Assembly (NCBI GenBank): GCA_046734455.1
Contig: JBKPRJ010000061.1
Span: 1 to 35,582 of the forward strand
Source: DATEOR01 sp046734455
Lineage (GTDB): Bacteria; Actinomycetota; Thermoleophilia; Gaiellales; Gaiellaceae
Direction: 5' to 3'
Length of the DNA: 35,582 nucleotides
The notes below the pieces were generated by a model that had not been told where the DNA came from, ran no database searches, and saw nothing but the letters and a program-made list of their open reading frames with translations. Positions 27,351 through 35,582 of the stretch are shown piece by piece. Both the position numbers and the translations under genes were made by a program. Each line of letters begins with the position of its first letter. The stretch's first letter is position 1.

Positions 27351-30300
27351 TCAGGAGCGATGACCTTCGTTGACGTTGTTCACGCGGTTCCTCTGCGCTT
27401 GAAGCTCTTTCTTCGTCGCGCCTGGATCGAGGCGAACGGTCTCCGCCTCGGCCATGACCTGGAAGAACGGCACGTCGGCGTGACCGATGGAGAAGAGCTC
27501 GCCGTACTCGATGGCTCCGTTGGCGAAGTTGAGCCACGCGGTGATGAGCTCGCGGTCGAGCTGTTCCTCGGCGCTGCCGCCGTTCTCGGCCAGCAAGAGG
27601 ACGTCACGTGCCTTCGGGATCGTGGAGGCGTCACGTTCCTCGTCGAACACCTGGCTCATGAAGCCGACGATCGCGAGGTAGCACTTGAGGGTGGCCTGCG
27701 GCAACGCTTGTGGCCACCCGGCCCGGTACTGGTTCTGCCACCAGCCGTCGGACCGGATCCGGTCGGCGTTGCCCGTGATGATCACGTTGGCCGAGTCGGA
27801 CGCGGACCCGGCGTCGTCGTCGAGCGCAGAGAAGCCGATGTGGTAGAGGCAGGCCTCCCCGAACGCGTGCACCTGCGTGTCCGTCACGTCCCGCGGATGG
27901 ATGGTCGGGCTCGGGTCGGGATCGGGGTCGAACAGCGGGTCGTTGAGATAGCGCGTCGTCACATCCGGATTCGGCGGTCCGTCGTCCCAGGTCCAGCTGA
28001 GAGCGAGGTCGTCGCTTCCCGGGTCGGTCGAGCGCCCGTGGAACGTGATCGGGTCGCCGGCATGCGCGATGAAGGTCGGCACCCCGTTCACAAGGGTGGT
28101 GCCGGACTCGTCGATCGTCGCCGTCGGCGGAACGTTGTCCACCTGCAGCGGAATCGACTGGCACGTCGTCGTGTCGTCGTCGGAGCCGCACACCTCCGCG
28201 GTGAACGTCCCGTCGTCCCCGTACACGTGTGAGACCGAGAAGGTGAAGGTCGCGTCGGGCCTGACGTTCTCGAGCGTGCCGCTGATCGACTCGACGGGCG
28301 TGAATCCGTCCCCCCAATCGATCGTGGCGGTAAGCGGGTCGAGCCAGCCGGGATCGCTGATGACGCCGCTGACCGTGACCGCGGTGTTCTCGTCGACCGG
28401 CGCGTCCGAGCTCAGGCTGTCGAAGGACGGGGCGACGTTCAGGACCGTCACCGTCGTCGATGCGGTCGAGAACGCACCGTCGGAGTTCGTGACCTTGACC
28501 GAGACCGGGAAGACGCCGTCCTGTCCGACTGCGTCGAAGACGGGGCTGGCTCCCGTCGCGTCGTCGAAGCTCCCGTCATTGTCGAAATCCCAGGCATACG
28601 TGAGGGCGAGGCCGTCGGGATCGGTCGAGGCCGATGCGTCGAGCGTGACGTTCGTGCCCTCGTTGGTCGTGTACGGCCCGCCGGCGCTGGCCACGGGCTG
28701 CTTGAACGCGAGTCGCCAGAACCCGCGCCCCTCCGAGCCGAGATAGACGTTCGTCGTCCCGGCTGGCTCACCGTCGAAGTAGGCGCCGTGTGGGCGCGGG
28801 AGGTTCGGCTTGGCGCCCGCGCCGTTGAGCGGATCCGTCACGAGACTCCAGTTGGCGCCCCCGTCGAAGCTCACGAAGATGCCGGAGTCCGCGCCGCCCG
28901 CCACGAGAATGTTGCCGTTCTCCTGGTCGTAGGCGACGAGCATCGCCTGCGGATAGGCGCTCGTGTTGCGGAACGCGCCGTTGCCGCCCATGAGCGCGGT
29001 CAGCTCGGTATCGGGATCCCAGTTCGTTCCGCCGTCAGTGGAGAAGAGCATCCGCGAGTTGCCGGAGAACGGGTTGGAGATGTACATGCGGTTCGGGTTG
29101 TTCGGATCGACGCCGAATATCCCGGCCCCGCCCGTGATGCCGTCGTTGTCGTCGATGCGCGCGAACGTTCCACCCGTCCCGACGGCGCTCCAGATCTGGT
29201 CGCCGCCCGTGCCGTCGCATTGGCCCGTCTCGAGGAAGAACGTCGTCGTCCCGCCCGACTGCGCGTCCTGGATCCCGCACAGGCCCCCGGGTGCGCCGCT
29301 GCCGAGCGTGTTCCAGACGATCGGGCTCGCCGTGATGTTCGGGGTGAAGAACGCACCCGACGAGGTGATCATTGCGACGTTGTTCCCTCCGAAGCTGACG
29401 AACCGCTTCGAGAGGCTGACGAAGGACGGCACGGTGCCGGCGGGATACGTGTTGATCTGCGCGTTCCCGCTGTAGCCGTCGCCGGCCAGCTCGACCTGGT
29501 TGAACGTGCCCGAGGCGAAGCAGCACGTCGAGCCGAGGACGCCGTACGGCCCGGCCTCCACGTCGAAGGTGTCGCAGCAGTTCGGATTGGTCCACGTCGG
29601 CGTGCTGGCTCCCGCGTTCGTCGTCGAGAACGTGCCGGTGTCCTGCGCCCCGCCGTAGAGGATCTCGCTCGTGTTCCCGCCCTGATCCTTGCCGGACACG
29701 CCATACAGCCACAGGCCGTGGAGGCCGACGTTTGACCGGTTCCAGTTCGGGTTCTGGCAGTCGGACCCCGTATCCGTGTTGATGTGGGCGCCACCGTCCG
29801 AGGAGAAGACCCGCGGGCAGGCGTCGCTGGATGCCTGCGTGTCGAACTCGATGTCGCCTACGTCGTCGTGTGCTCCTGCCGAGCGCGTGAAGGGCCCGGC
29901 CCAGCCCGCCGGGGGAGAGCCGGGCGGGGGGTTCGGCACGGGGTTCAGGCCGGCGGGACAGCGCGGCGACCCGCCGGTGTCGGGGCTCGGCCTCGTCGCG
30001 GGCGTCGTGCAGCCGCCGCGATACAGGCTGACGTCGCCGTACCAGAGGTCGAACACGTTGTTGCTTCCGGAGTTGGAGCGCTGGTTCGTGGCGACGAACG
30101 GGATGCGACCCTGCGGGCCCTGGATGTCCGGGGTGCCGCGGTTCGTCCAATTGGCGCCGCCGGCGTTGTCTGCGTTGTCCGTCTCGTAGTAATTGTTGTC
30201 CGAGGCAGCAACCAGAAGGACGTACGACTCGTCGGGTGAGGCCGCGATGGAGCAGCGTCCGCCTGGCAGGCCGGTCCCGACCACCCAGTTCGTGCCGCCG

Positions 30301-30983
30301 TTCGTCGAGCGCGCATGACCGCCGTCGCCGCAGACATCGATCACTCCGCCCGACTGTGCGACGACGTCGAAGACGTTGCCGACGGAGCCTGGAGCGAACG
30401 GGTCCACGAACGTCCAACTGCCTCCCGAGTTGGTGGAGATGGCGAGACCGCAGTTCGTCCCGATGTAGACGTTCTGCGTCGCTCCGGGCTCGATGGCGAT
30501 TCCCCAGGCGGCCGGCTGAGTCTTGGCATTCGCGGTCGAGCATGTGAACGCCGCCGGAGGATTGGCCGTCGCAGGATGAGTCCACGTGGCGCCGGCGTCG
30601 GTGCTCACCTCGATTCCCGATAGCGAGTTGATCCGCCCGTCGTACCCGGAGGTTGCGTAGACGTTGTTCGCGTTGCTCGGGTCGACCGCGACGTCCCACG
30701 CCCGCATCTGCAGAAAGGTGTTCAGGCGCGTCCAGGAGGTCGTCGCGTTCGTCGTCTTGAAGAGGCCGCCCTTCTCGCTCGCCGCGTAGAAGACCTGGTT
30801 GTTGCCGGCAACGGATGCGAGGCCGTTGACCCGGCCGCCCGTTGCCGCGTCAGCGTCGCTGTTCGACGAAACGTCGGGATTGATGTCGGTAATGCCTGCG
30901 TACGCAGGGGCGCTGAGCGCGGCGGCTGTAAGCATGGCAAGCAGCGCTACGCCTAGTCCAACACGGCGAAACGGGCGGAACAT
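27351..30983 (-). CDS. Large secreted Asp-box (BNR) beta-propeller protein with PKD-like domains
   Basis: This 1210-residue secreted protein has a signal peptide (about 1-30, ending APAYAG). A beta-propeller region (about 40-755) follows with Asp-box-like units (STDAGATWTH, STNSGGSWTF, STNGGTNWVV, STDGGTNWDP, SFDGGANWSL), resembling sortilin/xyloglucanase-type propellers. Three PKD-like Ig domains (about 763-1060: ASTDPDGLALTYAWDFDNDG; DWGDG; WTWDDG) come next, then a C-terminal helical tail of about 140 residues without a recognised anchor. No sortase or exosortase signal is visible. ATG 30983 follows AGGAGG by 5 nt. Such propellers bind sugars or proteins; catalytic residues could not be assigned. 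The Cys residues (CCD, CC) hint at disulfides. Confidence 0.88.
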   Translation of the reverse strand: MFRPFRRVGLGVALLAMLTAAALSAPAYAGITDINPDVSSNSDADAATGGRVNGLASVAGNNQVFYAASEKGGLFKTTNATTSWTRLNTFLQMRAWDVAVDPSNANNVYATSGYDGRINSLSGIEVSTDAGATWTHPATANPPAAFTCSTANAKTQPAAWGIAIEPGATQNVYIGTNCGLAISTNSGGSWTFVDPFAPGSVGNVFDVVAQSGGVIDVCGDGGHARSTNGGTNWVVGTGLPGGRCSIAASPDESYVLLVAASDNNYYETDNADNAGGANWTNRGTPDIQGPQGRIPFVATNQRSNSGSNNVFDLWYGDVSLYRGGCTTPATRPSPDTGGSPRCPAGLNPVPNPPPGSPPAGWAGPFTRSAGAHDDVGDIEFDTQASSDACPRVFSSDGGAHINTDTGSDCQNPNWNRSNVGLHGLWLYGVSGKDQGGNTSEILYGGAQDTGTFSTTNAGASTPTWTNPNCCDTFDVEAGPYGVLGSTCCFASGTFNQVELAGDGYSGNAQINTYPAGTVPSFVSLSKRFVSFGGNNVAMITSSGAFFTPNITASPIVWNTLGSGAPGGLCGIQDAQSGGTTTFFLETGQCDGTGGDQIWSAVGTGGTFARIDDNDGITGGAGIFGVDPNNPNRMYISNPFSGNSRMLFSTDGGTNWDPDTELTALMGGNGAFRNTSAYPQAMLVAYDQENGNILVAGGADSGIFVSFDGGANWSLVTDPLNGAGAKPNLPRPHGAYFDGEPAGTTNVYLGSEGRGFWRLAFKQPVASAGGPYTTNEGTNVTLDASASTDPDGLALTYAWDFDNDGSFDDATGASPVFDAVGQDGVFPVSVKVTNSDGAFSTASTTVTVLNVAPSFDSLSSDAPVDENTAVTVSGVISDPGWLDPLTATIDWGDGFTPVESISGTLENVRPDATFTFSVSHVYGDDGTFTAEVCGSDDDTTTCQSIPLQVDNVPPTATIDESGTTLVNGVPTFIAHAGDPITFHGRSTDPGSDDLALSWTWDDGPPNPDVTTRYLNDPLFDPDPDPSPTIHPRDVTDTQVHAFGEACLYHIGFSALDDDAGSASDSANVIITGNADRIRSDGWWQNQYRAGWPQALPQATLKCYLAIVGFMSQVFDEERDASTIPKARDVLLLAENGGSAEEQLDRELITAWLNFANGAIEYGELFSIGHADVPFFQVMAEAETVRLDPGATKKELQAQRNRVNNVNEGHRS

Positions 30984-31038
30984 CACGACCTCCTAGCTCG
31001 TCCAGAACGAGCCGCAGTTCCCCCCGCGCCGCACCTTG

Positions 31039-31067
31039 AGTATGCGTCTCTCCACTCCCTTTTTCAA
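31039..31067 (-). promoter_or_regulatory. Sigma-70-type promoter of the secreted protein gene
   Basis: On the minus strand TTGAAA (31067-31062) and CATACT (31044-31039) are separated by exactly 17 nt. Transcription would start near 31032, giving a leader of about 49 nt with AGGAGG before ATG 30983. It is the clearest promoter in the window and contrasts with the leaderless ones. Confidence 0.65.
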
Positions 31068-31079
31068 GAGAGGGAACCG

Positions 31080-31634
31080 CTAGTTGAAATCGGCCGTGCA
31101 GCTCGGCCCGGTGAACGAAACACGGGCGCTCGGCGCCCACCCGTCGCCGTGGCTGGTGAGTACCACCCAGGCGTGGATTGCCTGGCCCTCGAGGGGCTTC
31201 CACGTGAACGAGGAAGCGGTCGCCGGAAGGGTCTGAAGAAACTCGAACTTCCGCGGGTTGGTGACGTTCGGAAGGATCGACTTTCCGAGGAGCTCCGCGT
31301 TCCCACTCTCCGCGGCGGGCGTCCAGCTCAGGTGGGCCACCCCTTTGCCCTCCTCGCAGCCGAGCCGGACCTTGAGGTCGGAGGCGGCGAGGGACGGGTC
31401 GGATGTGAGCAGGTGCGCTCCGGCTGGGAGCACTGGGCGACCGGGACAGCAGAAGACGGTCTCCGTTTCCGCGGTGGTCTCCACCTCCGTCTGCGTGCTG
31501 GTGGTCGTCACCGGCGGAGCGGTCAAGGTCTCCGTCTGCTGGGGCACCGTGGAGGTCGGCGCCGAGGACTCGCCGTTGCAGGCAGCGCAGAGAGCGAGGA
31601 GGAGAGCTGCTGCGGCGAGGATGCGAGGGATCAC
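31080..31634 (-). CDS. Putative lipoprotein of unknown function
   Basis: This 184-residue protein has a signal of lipoprotein type (MIPRILAAAALLLALCAACNGESS; the Cys at about 19 fits a relaxed lipobox). A Thr/Ser/Glu-rich linker (24-60: TSTVPQQTETLTAPPVTTTS) and a globular domain of about 120 residues follow. The domain (DLKVRLGCEEGKGVAHLSWTPAAES, KFEFLQTLPATASSFTWKPLEGQ, AWVVLTSHGDGWAPSARVSF) is strand-rich and resembles a fibronectin type III-like or similar beta-sandwich. I recognise no family. It is upstream of the secreted propeller gene on the same strand but separated from it by a promoter, and divergent from the acyl-CoA dehydrogenase-type gene at 31693. Confidence 0.7.
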   Translation of the reverse strand: MIPRILAAAALLLALCAACNGESSAPTSTVPQQTETLTAPPVTTTSTQTEVETTAETETVFCCPGRPVLPAGAHLLTSDPSLAASDLKVRLGCEEGKGVAHLSWTPAAESGNAELLGKSILPNVTNPRKFEFLQTLPATASSFTWKPLEGQAIHAWVVLTSHGDGWAPSARVSFTGPSCTADFN

Positions 31635-31692
31635 TGCAGTTCCGACCGACGACGTCCCACGAATGTTCCCACTCAGTAGGCTGCCCGTCCAA

Positions 31693-32547
31693 GTGGCGAG
31701 CGAGATTCAGCGGGTTGGCGTGGTCGGGCTCGGCACGATGGGGGCGGGGATCGCGCAGGTCTGCGTGCAGGCGGGCGTCGACACCGTCGGGCGTGAGGTG
31801 ACCGCGGAGCTGTGCGAGCGAGCGCGCGAGCGCATCGCGCACTACCTGGGCCGCGGCGTCGAGAAGGGACGGCTGACCGCAGAGGAGCGCGACGCGGCGC
31901 TCGGCCGACTGACGACGACGACCGAGCTCTCGGATCTCGCGGGCTGCGACCTCGTGATCGAGGCGGTCGTGGAAGAGCTCGACGCGAAGCGGGAGATCTT
32001 CGCCGAGCTCGACCGACTCCTCCCGGGTGCGGTACTCGCGACGAATACCTCCGCGTTGGCGGTCGGCGAGATCGCGTCCGCGACGGAGCGGCCGGACCGG
32101 GTCGTCGGCATGCATTTCTTCAACCCGGCGCCCGTGCTTCCGCTCGTAGAGGTCGTCCAGGCCGAAGCCTCGTCGACCGAAGCGGTGGACACCGTCCTCG
32201 CCTTCGCCGAGCGGATCGGCAAGCGCCCGATCCGCTGCAAGGACACGCCCGGCTTCGTCGTCAACCGGATCCTGATTCCGCTCCTGAACGACTGCGTGCG
32301 CGTGCTCGACGAGGCGTCGGTGACACCGGAGGACCTCGACACGGCCATGACCGCGGGCGTCAACTGGCCCATCGGCCCCTGTGCCCTCGTCGATCTGATC
32401 GGGGTCGACGTCCACGTGCACGCGTCCGACGCGCTCTTCGAAGCGCTCGGAGAGGAGCGGATGCGCCCGCCCCGGCGGCTCATCGAGATGCAGGAGGCCG
32501 GCAAGCTCGGTCGGAAGAGCGGAGAGGGTTTCTTCCGCTACGACTAG
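31693..32547 (+). CDS. 3-hydroxybutyryl-CoA dehydrogenase family protein
   Basis: This 284-residue enzyme uses NAD to interconvert 3-hydroxyacyl-CoA and 3-oxoacyl-CoA. The Rossmann loop is GLGTMGAGIAQVCVQAG (about 11-27). It carries VIEAVVEEL, NTSALAV, the catalytic His in GMHFFNPAPVLPLVEVV, PGFVVNRILIPLLND, and NWPIGPCALVDLIG in the C-terminal domain. Length is right for the single-function fatty acid/butanoate enzyme (282-284). The start at GTG 31693 gives this length; ATG 31663 is an in-frame alternative. No other fatty acid genes are adjacent. It is followed by a small zinc-type protein 32 nt later. Confidence 0.93.
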   Translation: MASEIQRVGVVGLGTMGAGIAQVCVQAGVDTVGREVTAELCERARERIAHYLGRGVEKGRLTAEERDAALGRLTTTTELSDLAGCDLVIEAVVEELDAKREIFAELDRLLPGAVLATNTSALAVGEIASATERPDRVVGMHFFNPAPVLPLVEVVQAEASSTEAVDTVLAFAERIGKRPIRCKDTPGFVVNRILIPLLNDCVRVLDEASVTPEDLDTAMTAGVNWPIGPCALVDLIGVDVHVHASDALFEALGEERMRPPRRLIEMQEAGKLGRKSGEGFFRYD

Positions 32548-32579
32548 CCGTCCGGTGCCGCGCCTAGGATCAAAGCCCG

Positions 32580-32786
32580 GTGACGATGTGCGCGGTCTGC
32601 CGGAGGAACCTGCTCGCGGGCGAGAGCTTCCGCACCTGGCAGGTTCGGCACGACCACTCCGCCGGGCGCATCGTCTGCCTACTGTGTGAGCGGGAGGCCG
32701 CGCAGGAGGGATGGCAGCGAAGCAGCGATCCCCTGCGCCACGAGAACGCGGTCGGTCTCCGTGGTTCTGTTCGCCGAGTGGCCTAG
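32580..32786 (+). CDS. Small CxxC zinc-type protein
   Basis: This 68-residue protein has CAVC (4-7 from GTG) and CLLC (about 33-36), enough for one zinc site: MTMCAVCRRNLLAGESFRTWQ and AGRIVCLLCEREAAQEGWQ. I recall short actinobacterial proteins of the form CAVCGRxLLxGE...CxLCxxxAxxxGW with no defined function. GTG 32580 and ATG 32586 are both possible; TAGGAT (32565-32570) is 9 nt before GTG. It follows the dehydrogenase gene on the same strand. Confidence 0.6.
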   Translation: MTMCAVCRRNLLAGESFRTWQVRHDHSAGRIVCLLCEREAAQEGWQRSSDPLRHENAVGLRGSVRRVA

Positions 32787-32788
32787 GT

Positions 32789-33046
32789 CTACGCCGCGAG
32801 CCGGGGGCCGGAGCGGCACCAGCCGGCGTCCGGATGGCGCTCGGCCACGTCGGCCCAGATCGCATCGGCCTCAGCCGGGGAAAGGAGATCCAGGTCGATC
32901 GCGTGGCGCGTCGCCGCGACGGCGGCCAGGATGTGGTGGCGATACATGCGCTCTCCGCCCGGCGCACGCAAGGAGGCGACCGCGAGGGCGTCGAGTCGCG
33001 CTGCGAGAAGGCGAACGGTGCGGTCGTGTCGGAGGTGTTCGTCCAT
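32789..33046 (-). CDS. Small helical protein of unknown function
   Basis: This 85-residue protein appears helical with Arg and Ala-rich segments (TVRLLAARLDALAVASLRAPGGERMYRHHILAAVAATRHAIDLDLLSPAEADAIWADVAERHPDAGW). I recognise no family. The ATG at 33046 has a GAGG-containing site about 8 nt upstream on the minus strand. It is convergent with the small zinc-type gene (2 nt apart), a tight packing that supports both. The AT-rich 130-nt region upstream separates it from the divergent exported protein. Confidence 0.55.
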   Translation of the reverse strand: MDEHLRHDRTVRLLAARLDALAVASLRAPGGERMYRHHILAAVAATRHAIDLDLLSPAEADAIWADVAERHPDAGWCRSGPRLAA

Positions 33047-33176
33047 GAGGGATGCCTCGGAAGTGGCGGATCGTAGTACGCCGGTGGGACAGCGACTCCT
33101 TCTCGCCGACGCGAGCAGCCCTTACAAATTGATGAAGAAAGATTCACCGCGGAAAGCCATATTTCGTGTTGAACGA

Positions 33177-33647
33177 ATGCGGCGTTTCTCTGCGGTGGTG
33201 TTGGCGGTGGCGGTCTTGGCCTCGACGGCTGGGGCGGCGCACGGCGTGGTTGCGAAGACCTCGGGCGGCGTCTACCTCCAGCTCTCTGACGGGGCGGGCT
33301 TCGCCAAGGTCCGCGACAGGGGCAACTTCTTTGGGCGTGTGAACCGGGGCAAGATCGTCGTGACCGCGAACGTGCACGTCAACGGCTGCGAGTCGAGCGG
33401 CAAGACGAACACCAACATGGTCCGCTGCAAGGGTCGCGGCCTCACGTTCAGCACGGTGGGCGCCGAACGCTGGCGGCTGCGGCTCCGCGGCCGAGGCATC
33501 TCCGGGACAGGGTTCGTTCGCGGGTGTCTCGTCCTCAACGCCCGGGACAGCGGCTCGACCGGAACCTTCCGGCGCGGAATCGGCGGCGAGTTGAAGGCCT
33601 GGCCCCGGAAGCGCACGAGATACGAGCTCGGCAGCGGCTCCTGCTGA
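33177..33647 (+). CDS. Secreted protein of unknown function
   Basis: This 156-residue protein has a signal peptide (MRRFSAVVLAVAVLASTAGAAHG, cut near residue 23) and a strand-rich mature domain with Gly and basic residues (YLQLSDGAGFAKVRDRGNFFGRVNRGKIVVTANVHVNGCESS; FSTVGAERWRLRLRGRGISGTGFVRGCLVLNARDSG). Three or four cysteines could form disulfides. I recognise no family. ATG 33177 is chosen because it starts the signal peptide; ATG 33132 would add 15 charged residues. The upstream region is AT-rich (CATATTT at about 33158) and may be the promoter. It lies directly before the two-component system. Confidence 0.65.
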   Translation: MRRFSAVVLAVAVLASTAGAAHGVVAKTSGGVYLQLSDGAGFAKVRDRGNFFGRVNRGKIVVTANVHVNGCESSGKTNTNMVRCKGRGLTFSTVGAERWRLRLRGRGISGTGFVRGCLVLNARDSGSTGTFRRGIGGELKAWPRKRTRYELGSGSC

Positions 33648-33693
33648 CGGGTCGCCGCGCGGACGACCGGCGGCTTTGGCAGGATACTCCGAC

Positions 33694-34404
33694 GTGACTC
33701 GCGCTCAGGCCCACTCCATCCTCATCGTCGAGGATGAGCCGAGCATCGCGTCCTTCGTCAGCATGTATCTCGAGAAGGCGGGGTTCGCCGTGCGGAAGGC
33801 CGACACGGGCTCCGGTGCGATCGAGCAGGCAGATGCGGAGGCGCCGTCGCTCGTCATCCTCGACCTGATGCTCCCCGACCTCGACGGGATCGAGGTCTGC
33901 CGGCGAATCCGGCAGCGGTCGGATGTCCCGATCCTGATGCTCACCGCGCGTGACGACGACATCGACAAGATCATCGGGCTCGAGGTCGGGGCCGACGACT
34001 ACCTCACGAAGCCCTTCAACCCGGGTGAGCTCGTGGCGCGCGTGAAGTCGGTGCTGCGCCGCTCGAACCCGGAGCGGCGGGAGCTCCAGAGCGCCTCGCT
34101 CCAGCACGGCGACCTCCGGATCGACGCCGGCCGTCGGGAGGTCACCGTCGCGGACGAGGAGATCCAGCTGGCGCCGAAGGAATTCGACCTGCTCTGGGAG
34201 CTGCTCGACCACCGCGGGCTCGTGCTCACCCGCGACCAGCTGCTCGAGCGCGTTTGGGGCTACACGTTCGCCGGCGACACACGGACCGTCGACGTCCACG
34301 TACGACAGCTCCGGCGGAAGCTCGGCGACGCCTCGCCGATCGTGACGGTCTGGGGCGTCGGCTACAAGGTCTCGGTCGAGCCCAAGGTAGCCCAGGCCTC
34401 GTAG
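33694..34404 (+). CDS. OmpR-family response regulator
   Basis: This 236-residue regulator has an N-terminal receiver (acidic pair in VEDE, phospho-acceptor Asp57 in LVILDLMLPDLDG, Thr in LTARDDD, Lys in TKPF) and a C-terminal winged helix (about 135-230: LRIDAGRREVTVADEEIQLAPKEFDLLWELLDHRGLVLTRDQLLERVWGY and RTVDVHVRQLRRKLGD). It works with the kinase 6 nt downstream. GTG 33694 is the start after GATACT (33683-33688), 5 nt; TTG 33676 is an upstream alternative. The target genes cannot be seen, but the divergent layout with the exported protein next door may be relevant. Confidence 0.93.
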   Translation: MTRAQAHSILIVEDEPSIASFVSMYLEKAGFAVRKADTGSGAIEQADAEAPSLVILDLMLPDLDGIEVCRRIRQRSDVPILMLTARDDDIDKIIGLEVGADDYLTKPFNPGELVARVKSVLRRSNPERRELQSASLQHGDLRIDAGRREVTVADEEIQLAPKEFDLLWELLDHRGLVLTRDQLLERVWGYTFAGDTRTVDVHVRQLRRKLGDASPIVTVWGVGYKVSVEPKVAQAS

Positions 34405-34410
34405 GCACCG

Positions 34411-35582
34411 GTGCGCTCACTGCGCTACCGCATCCCGGCTGTCTTTCTCGTCGGGGTGCTCGTGGCGTCCGTCGTGGCGGCGGTCCTCGCGGTTCGCCTC
34501 TTCCAGGACTACACGCGCGACCGCACGCTCGCGGAGCTCCGCCGGCAGGCGCAGGGGCTCGCGCAGCTCTACCAGGAGCAGGCGATCCGGAGCGTCGACG
34601 AGGCTCGGCGCGCGCCGGGCTTCGCCGCGCCGATCCTCGAGCAGGCGACCGGGTCGCGCATCTACTACGCGGGCGTCGAGATCTTCCCCGGCGAGAAGTC
34701 CGGTCTCCGGCAGCTGCCTTTGGCGCTTCTCGACCAGTCGGCGCTCGAAGCCGGCCAGGTGCAGACCCTCGAGTTCGCTCCGCCCGGCACCGACCGCACG
34801 TACTTCGCCGCCGCGTATCCGATCACATTCGGCGGCGACATCTTTGGCGCGCTCGTCGTGGCGAAGCCGAAGGCCGAGCTACAGGAGCGGTGGGTGGTCC
34901 TCCTCAAGCGGCTTGCTCTCGCTCTCCTCGTCGGGCTCATCGTCGCCGCCGGGCTCGTCTGGTACCTGTCGCGGCGTCTGACCAAGCCGGTGCTCGCGCT
35001 CTCGCGCGCAGCGGACGAGGTCGCCGCCGGCCGCTACGACACCGAGCTTCCCCCGGCGCGATCGAAGGACGAGATCGGGCATCTGACCGAGCGCTTCGCC
35101 GAGATGACCGGAAAGCTCGCCGAGTCGCAGCGCCGCGAGCGCAACTTCCTCATGGTCGTGTCACACGAGCTGCGGACGCCGTTGACGGCAATCAGGGGCC
35201 ACGTCGAGGCGCTCCGCGAGGGCATCGCGCAGGACGAGGAGACCCGCGAGGCCTCGCTGCGCGTGATCGGAGCGGAGACCGAGCGCCTCACCAGGCTCGT
35301 GGGCGACGTCCTCGACCTGGCGCGCATGGAGGCGCACCAGTTCACGCTCGAGGAGGGCGAAGTGGAGCTGCGCCGACTCCTCGAACAGGCCTACGAGAGC
35401 TTCGGGGAGGAAGCGCGCCGCCGGGGCATCGAGTACGAGTGCTCGCTGGCCGCCGACCCTGTCCTCGAGACCGACGGCGATCGCGTCCTGCAGATCGTCT
35501 CCAACCTGCTCGACAACGCCTTCGCCTGGACACCCGACGGAGGCCGGATCGACCTGGGGCTCAGCGCGACGAACGGGACGAT
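34411..35582 (+). CDS. Sensor histidine kinase, 3' truncated by window end
   Basis: About 390 residues are visible from GTG 34411. There is an N-terminal membrane helix (8-31), an extracytoplasmic sensor region (about 32-165), a second helix (167-187), a HAMP domain (about 188-240: LTKPVLALSRAADEVAAGRYD), a HisKA domain with phospho-His252 (NFLMVVSHELRTPLTAI) and the start of the ATPase domain with the N-box (NLLDNAFAWTPDGG). It is the partner of the preceding OmpR-type regulator, with 6 nt between genes. The frame stays open to the window end, so the G-boxes lie outside. The signal is unknown. Confidence 0.92.
   Translation, partial: MRSLRYRIPAVFLVGVLVASVVAAVLAVRLFQDYTRDRTLAELRRQAQGLAQLYQEQAIRSVDEARRAPGFAAPILEQATGSRIYYAGVEIFPGEKSGLRQLPLALLDQSALEAGQVQTLEFAPPGTDRTYFAAAYPITFGGDIFGALVVAKPKAELQERWVVLLKRLALALLVGLIVAAGLVWYLSRRLTKPVLALSRAADEVAAGRYDTELPPARSKDEIGHLTERFAEMTGKLAESQRRERNFLMVVSHELRTPLTAIRGHVEALREGIAQDEETREASLRVIGAETERLTRLVGDVLDLARMEAHQFTLEEGEVELRRLLEQAYESFGEEARRRGIEYECSLAADPVLETDGDRVLQIVSNLLDNAFAWTPDGGRIDLGLSATNGT

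Noticed and set aside
30850..33147. A 765-codon minus-strand open frame
   Set aside because: It overlaps the 3-hydroxybutyryl-CoA dehydrogenase, the lipoprotein and other genes that have recognisable products. Its own product is low in complexity.
1..35582. Mobile element, prophage or tRNA in the window
   Set aside because: No transposase, integrase, phage protein, terminal inverted repeat or tRNA cloverleaf could be found by reading. Gene content is housekeeping in style.

Overview
The window is high-GC bacterial chromosomal DNA with densely packed genes. Many starts are GTG, with some TTG and one probable CTG. The gene content points to Actinomycetota, and I infer a deep-branching class such as Thermoleophilia: a fused PafB-PafC-like double-WYL regulator, a DipZ-type redoxin tail, a Ccm-type cytochrome c locus, and a bacterial cyclic 2,3-diphosphoglycerate synthetase. 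The class is an inference from gene families only. I see no rRNA, tRNA, CRISPR array, insertion sequence or prophage.

Layout. 1-2.8 kb: the C-terminal end of a DipZ-like redoxin protein, two small membrane or exported proteins, a bolA-monothiol glutaredoxin pair, and two membrane proteins on the minus strand. 2.8-3.9 kb: a divergent pair, an endonuclease IV-like TIM barrel and a small orphan protein. 4.05-7.55 kb: a cytochrome c maturation operon (ccmE, ccmF, a CcmI-like protein, and a zinc-ribbon/coiled-coil protein that appears to start at CTG). 7.66-9.9 kb: a LytM/M23 murein hydrolase facing an hpt operon. 10.1-14.0 kb: a metallophosphoesterase, then an overlapping three-gene operon of cyclic 2,3-diphosphoglycerate synthetase, 2-phosphoglycerate kinase and a divergent GlpX-type phosphatase. 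14-19 kb: a LuxR regulator, a MIP18-family Fe-S factor, an MDR oxidoreductase, epoxyqueuosine reductase and a GAF histidine kinase. 19-23 kb: the PafBC-like regulator, an alpha/beta hydrolase and DNA polymerase IV. 22.9-27.3 kb: a minus-strand run holding a frameshifted substrate-binding protein, zinc-ribbon and SPOR proteins and an aldehyde dehydrogenase. 27.3-31.6 kb: a 1210-residue secreted Asp-box/PKD protein and a lipoprotein. 31.7-35.6 kb: 3-hydroxyacyl-CoA dehydrogenase, three small proteins and an OmpR-type two-component system cut by the window end.

The most interesting system is the 11.0-14.0 kb operon. It encodes both known steps from 2-phosphoglycerate to cyclic 2,3-diphosphoglycerate, a metabolite known from methanogenic archaea. 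The operon also holds a GlpX homologue that has lost three of the five usual metal-ligand positions. A pyrophosphatase-capable metallophosphoesterase lies just upstream. Together they could make and break down this compound or a relative of it in a bacterium.

Two further themes recur. First, many genes that start a transcription unit have a -10-like hexamer ending 6-8 nt before the start codon, which suggests leaderless mRNAs. One such -10 looks bidirectional and serves two start codons 19 nt apart. Second, four convergent gene pairs share one CTAG as overlapping stop codons. The cytochrome c locus carries a CxxxY-type CcmE, the rare variant without the haem-binding histidine.
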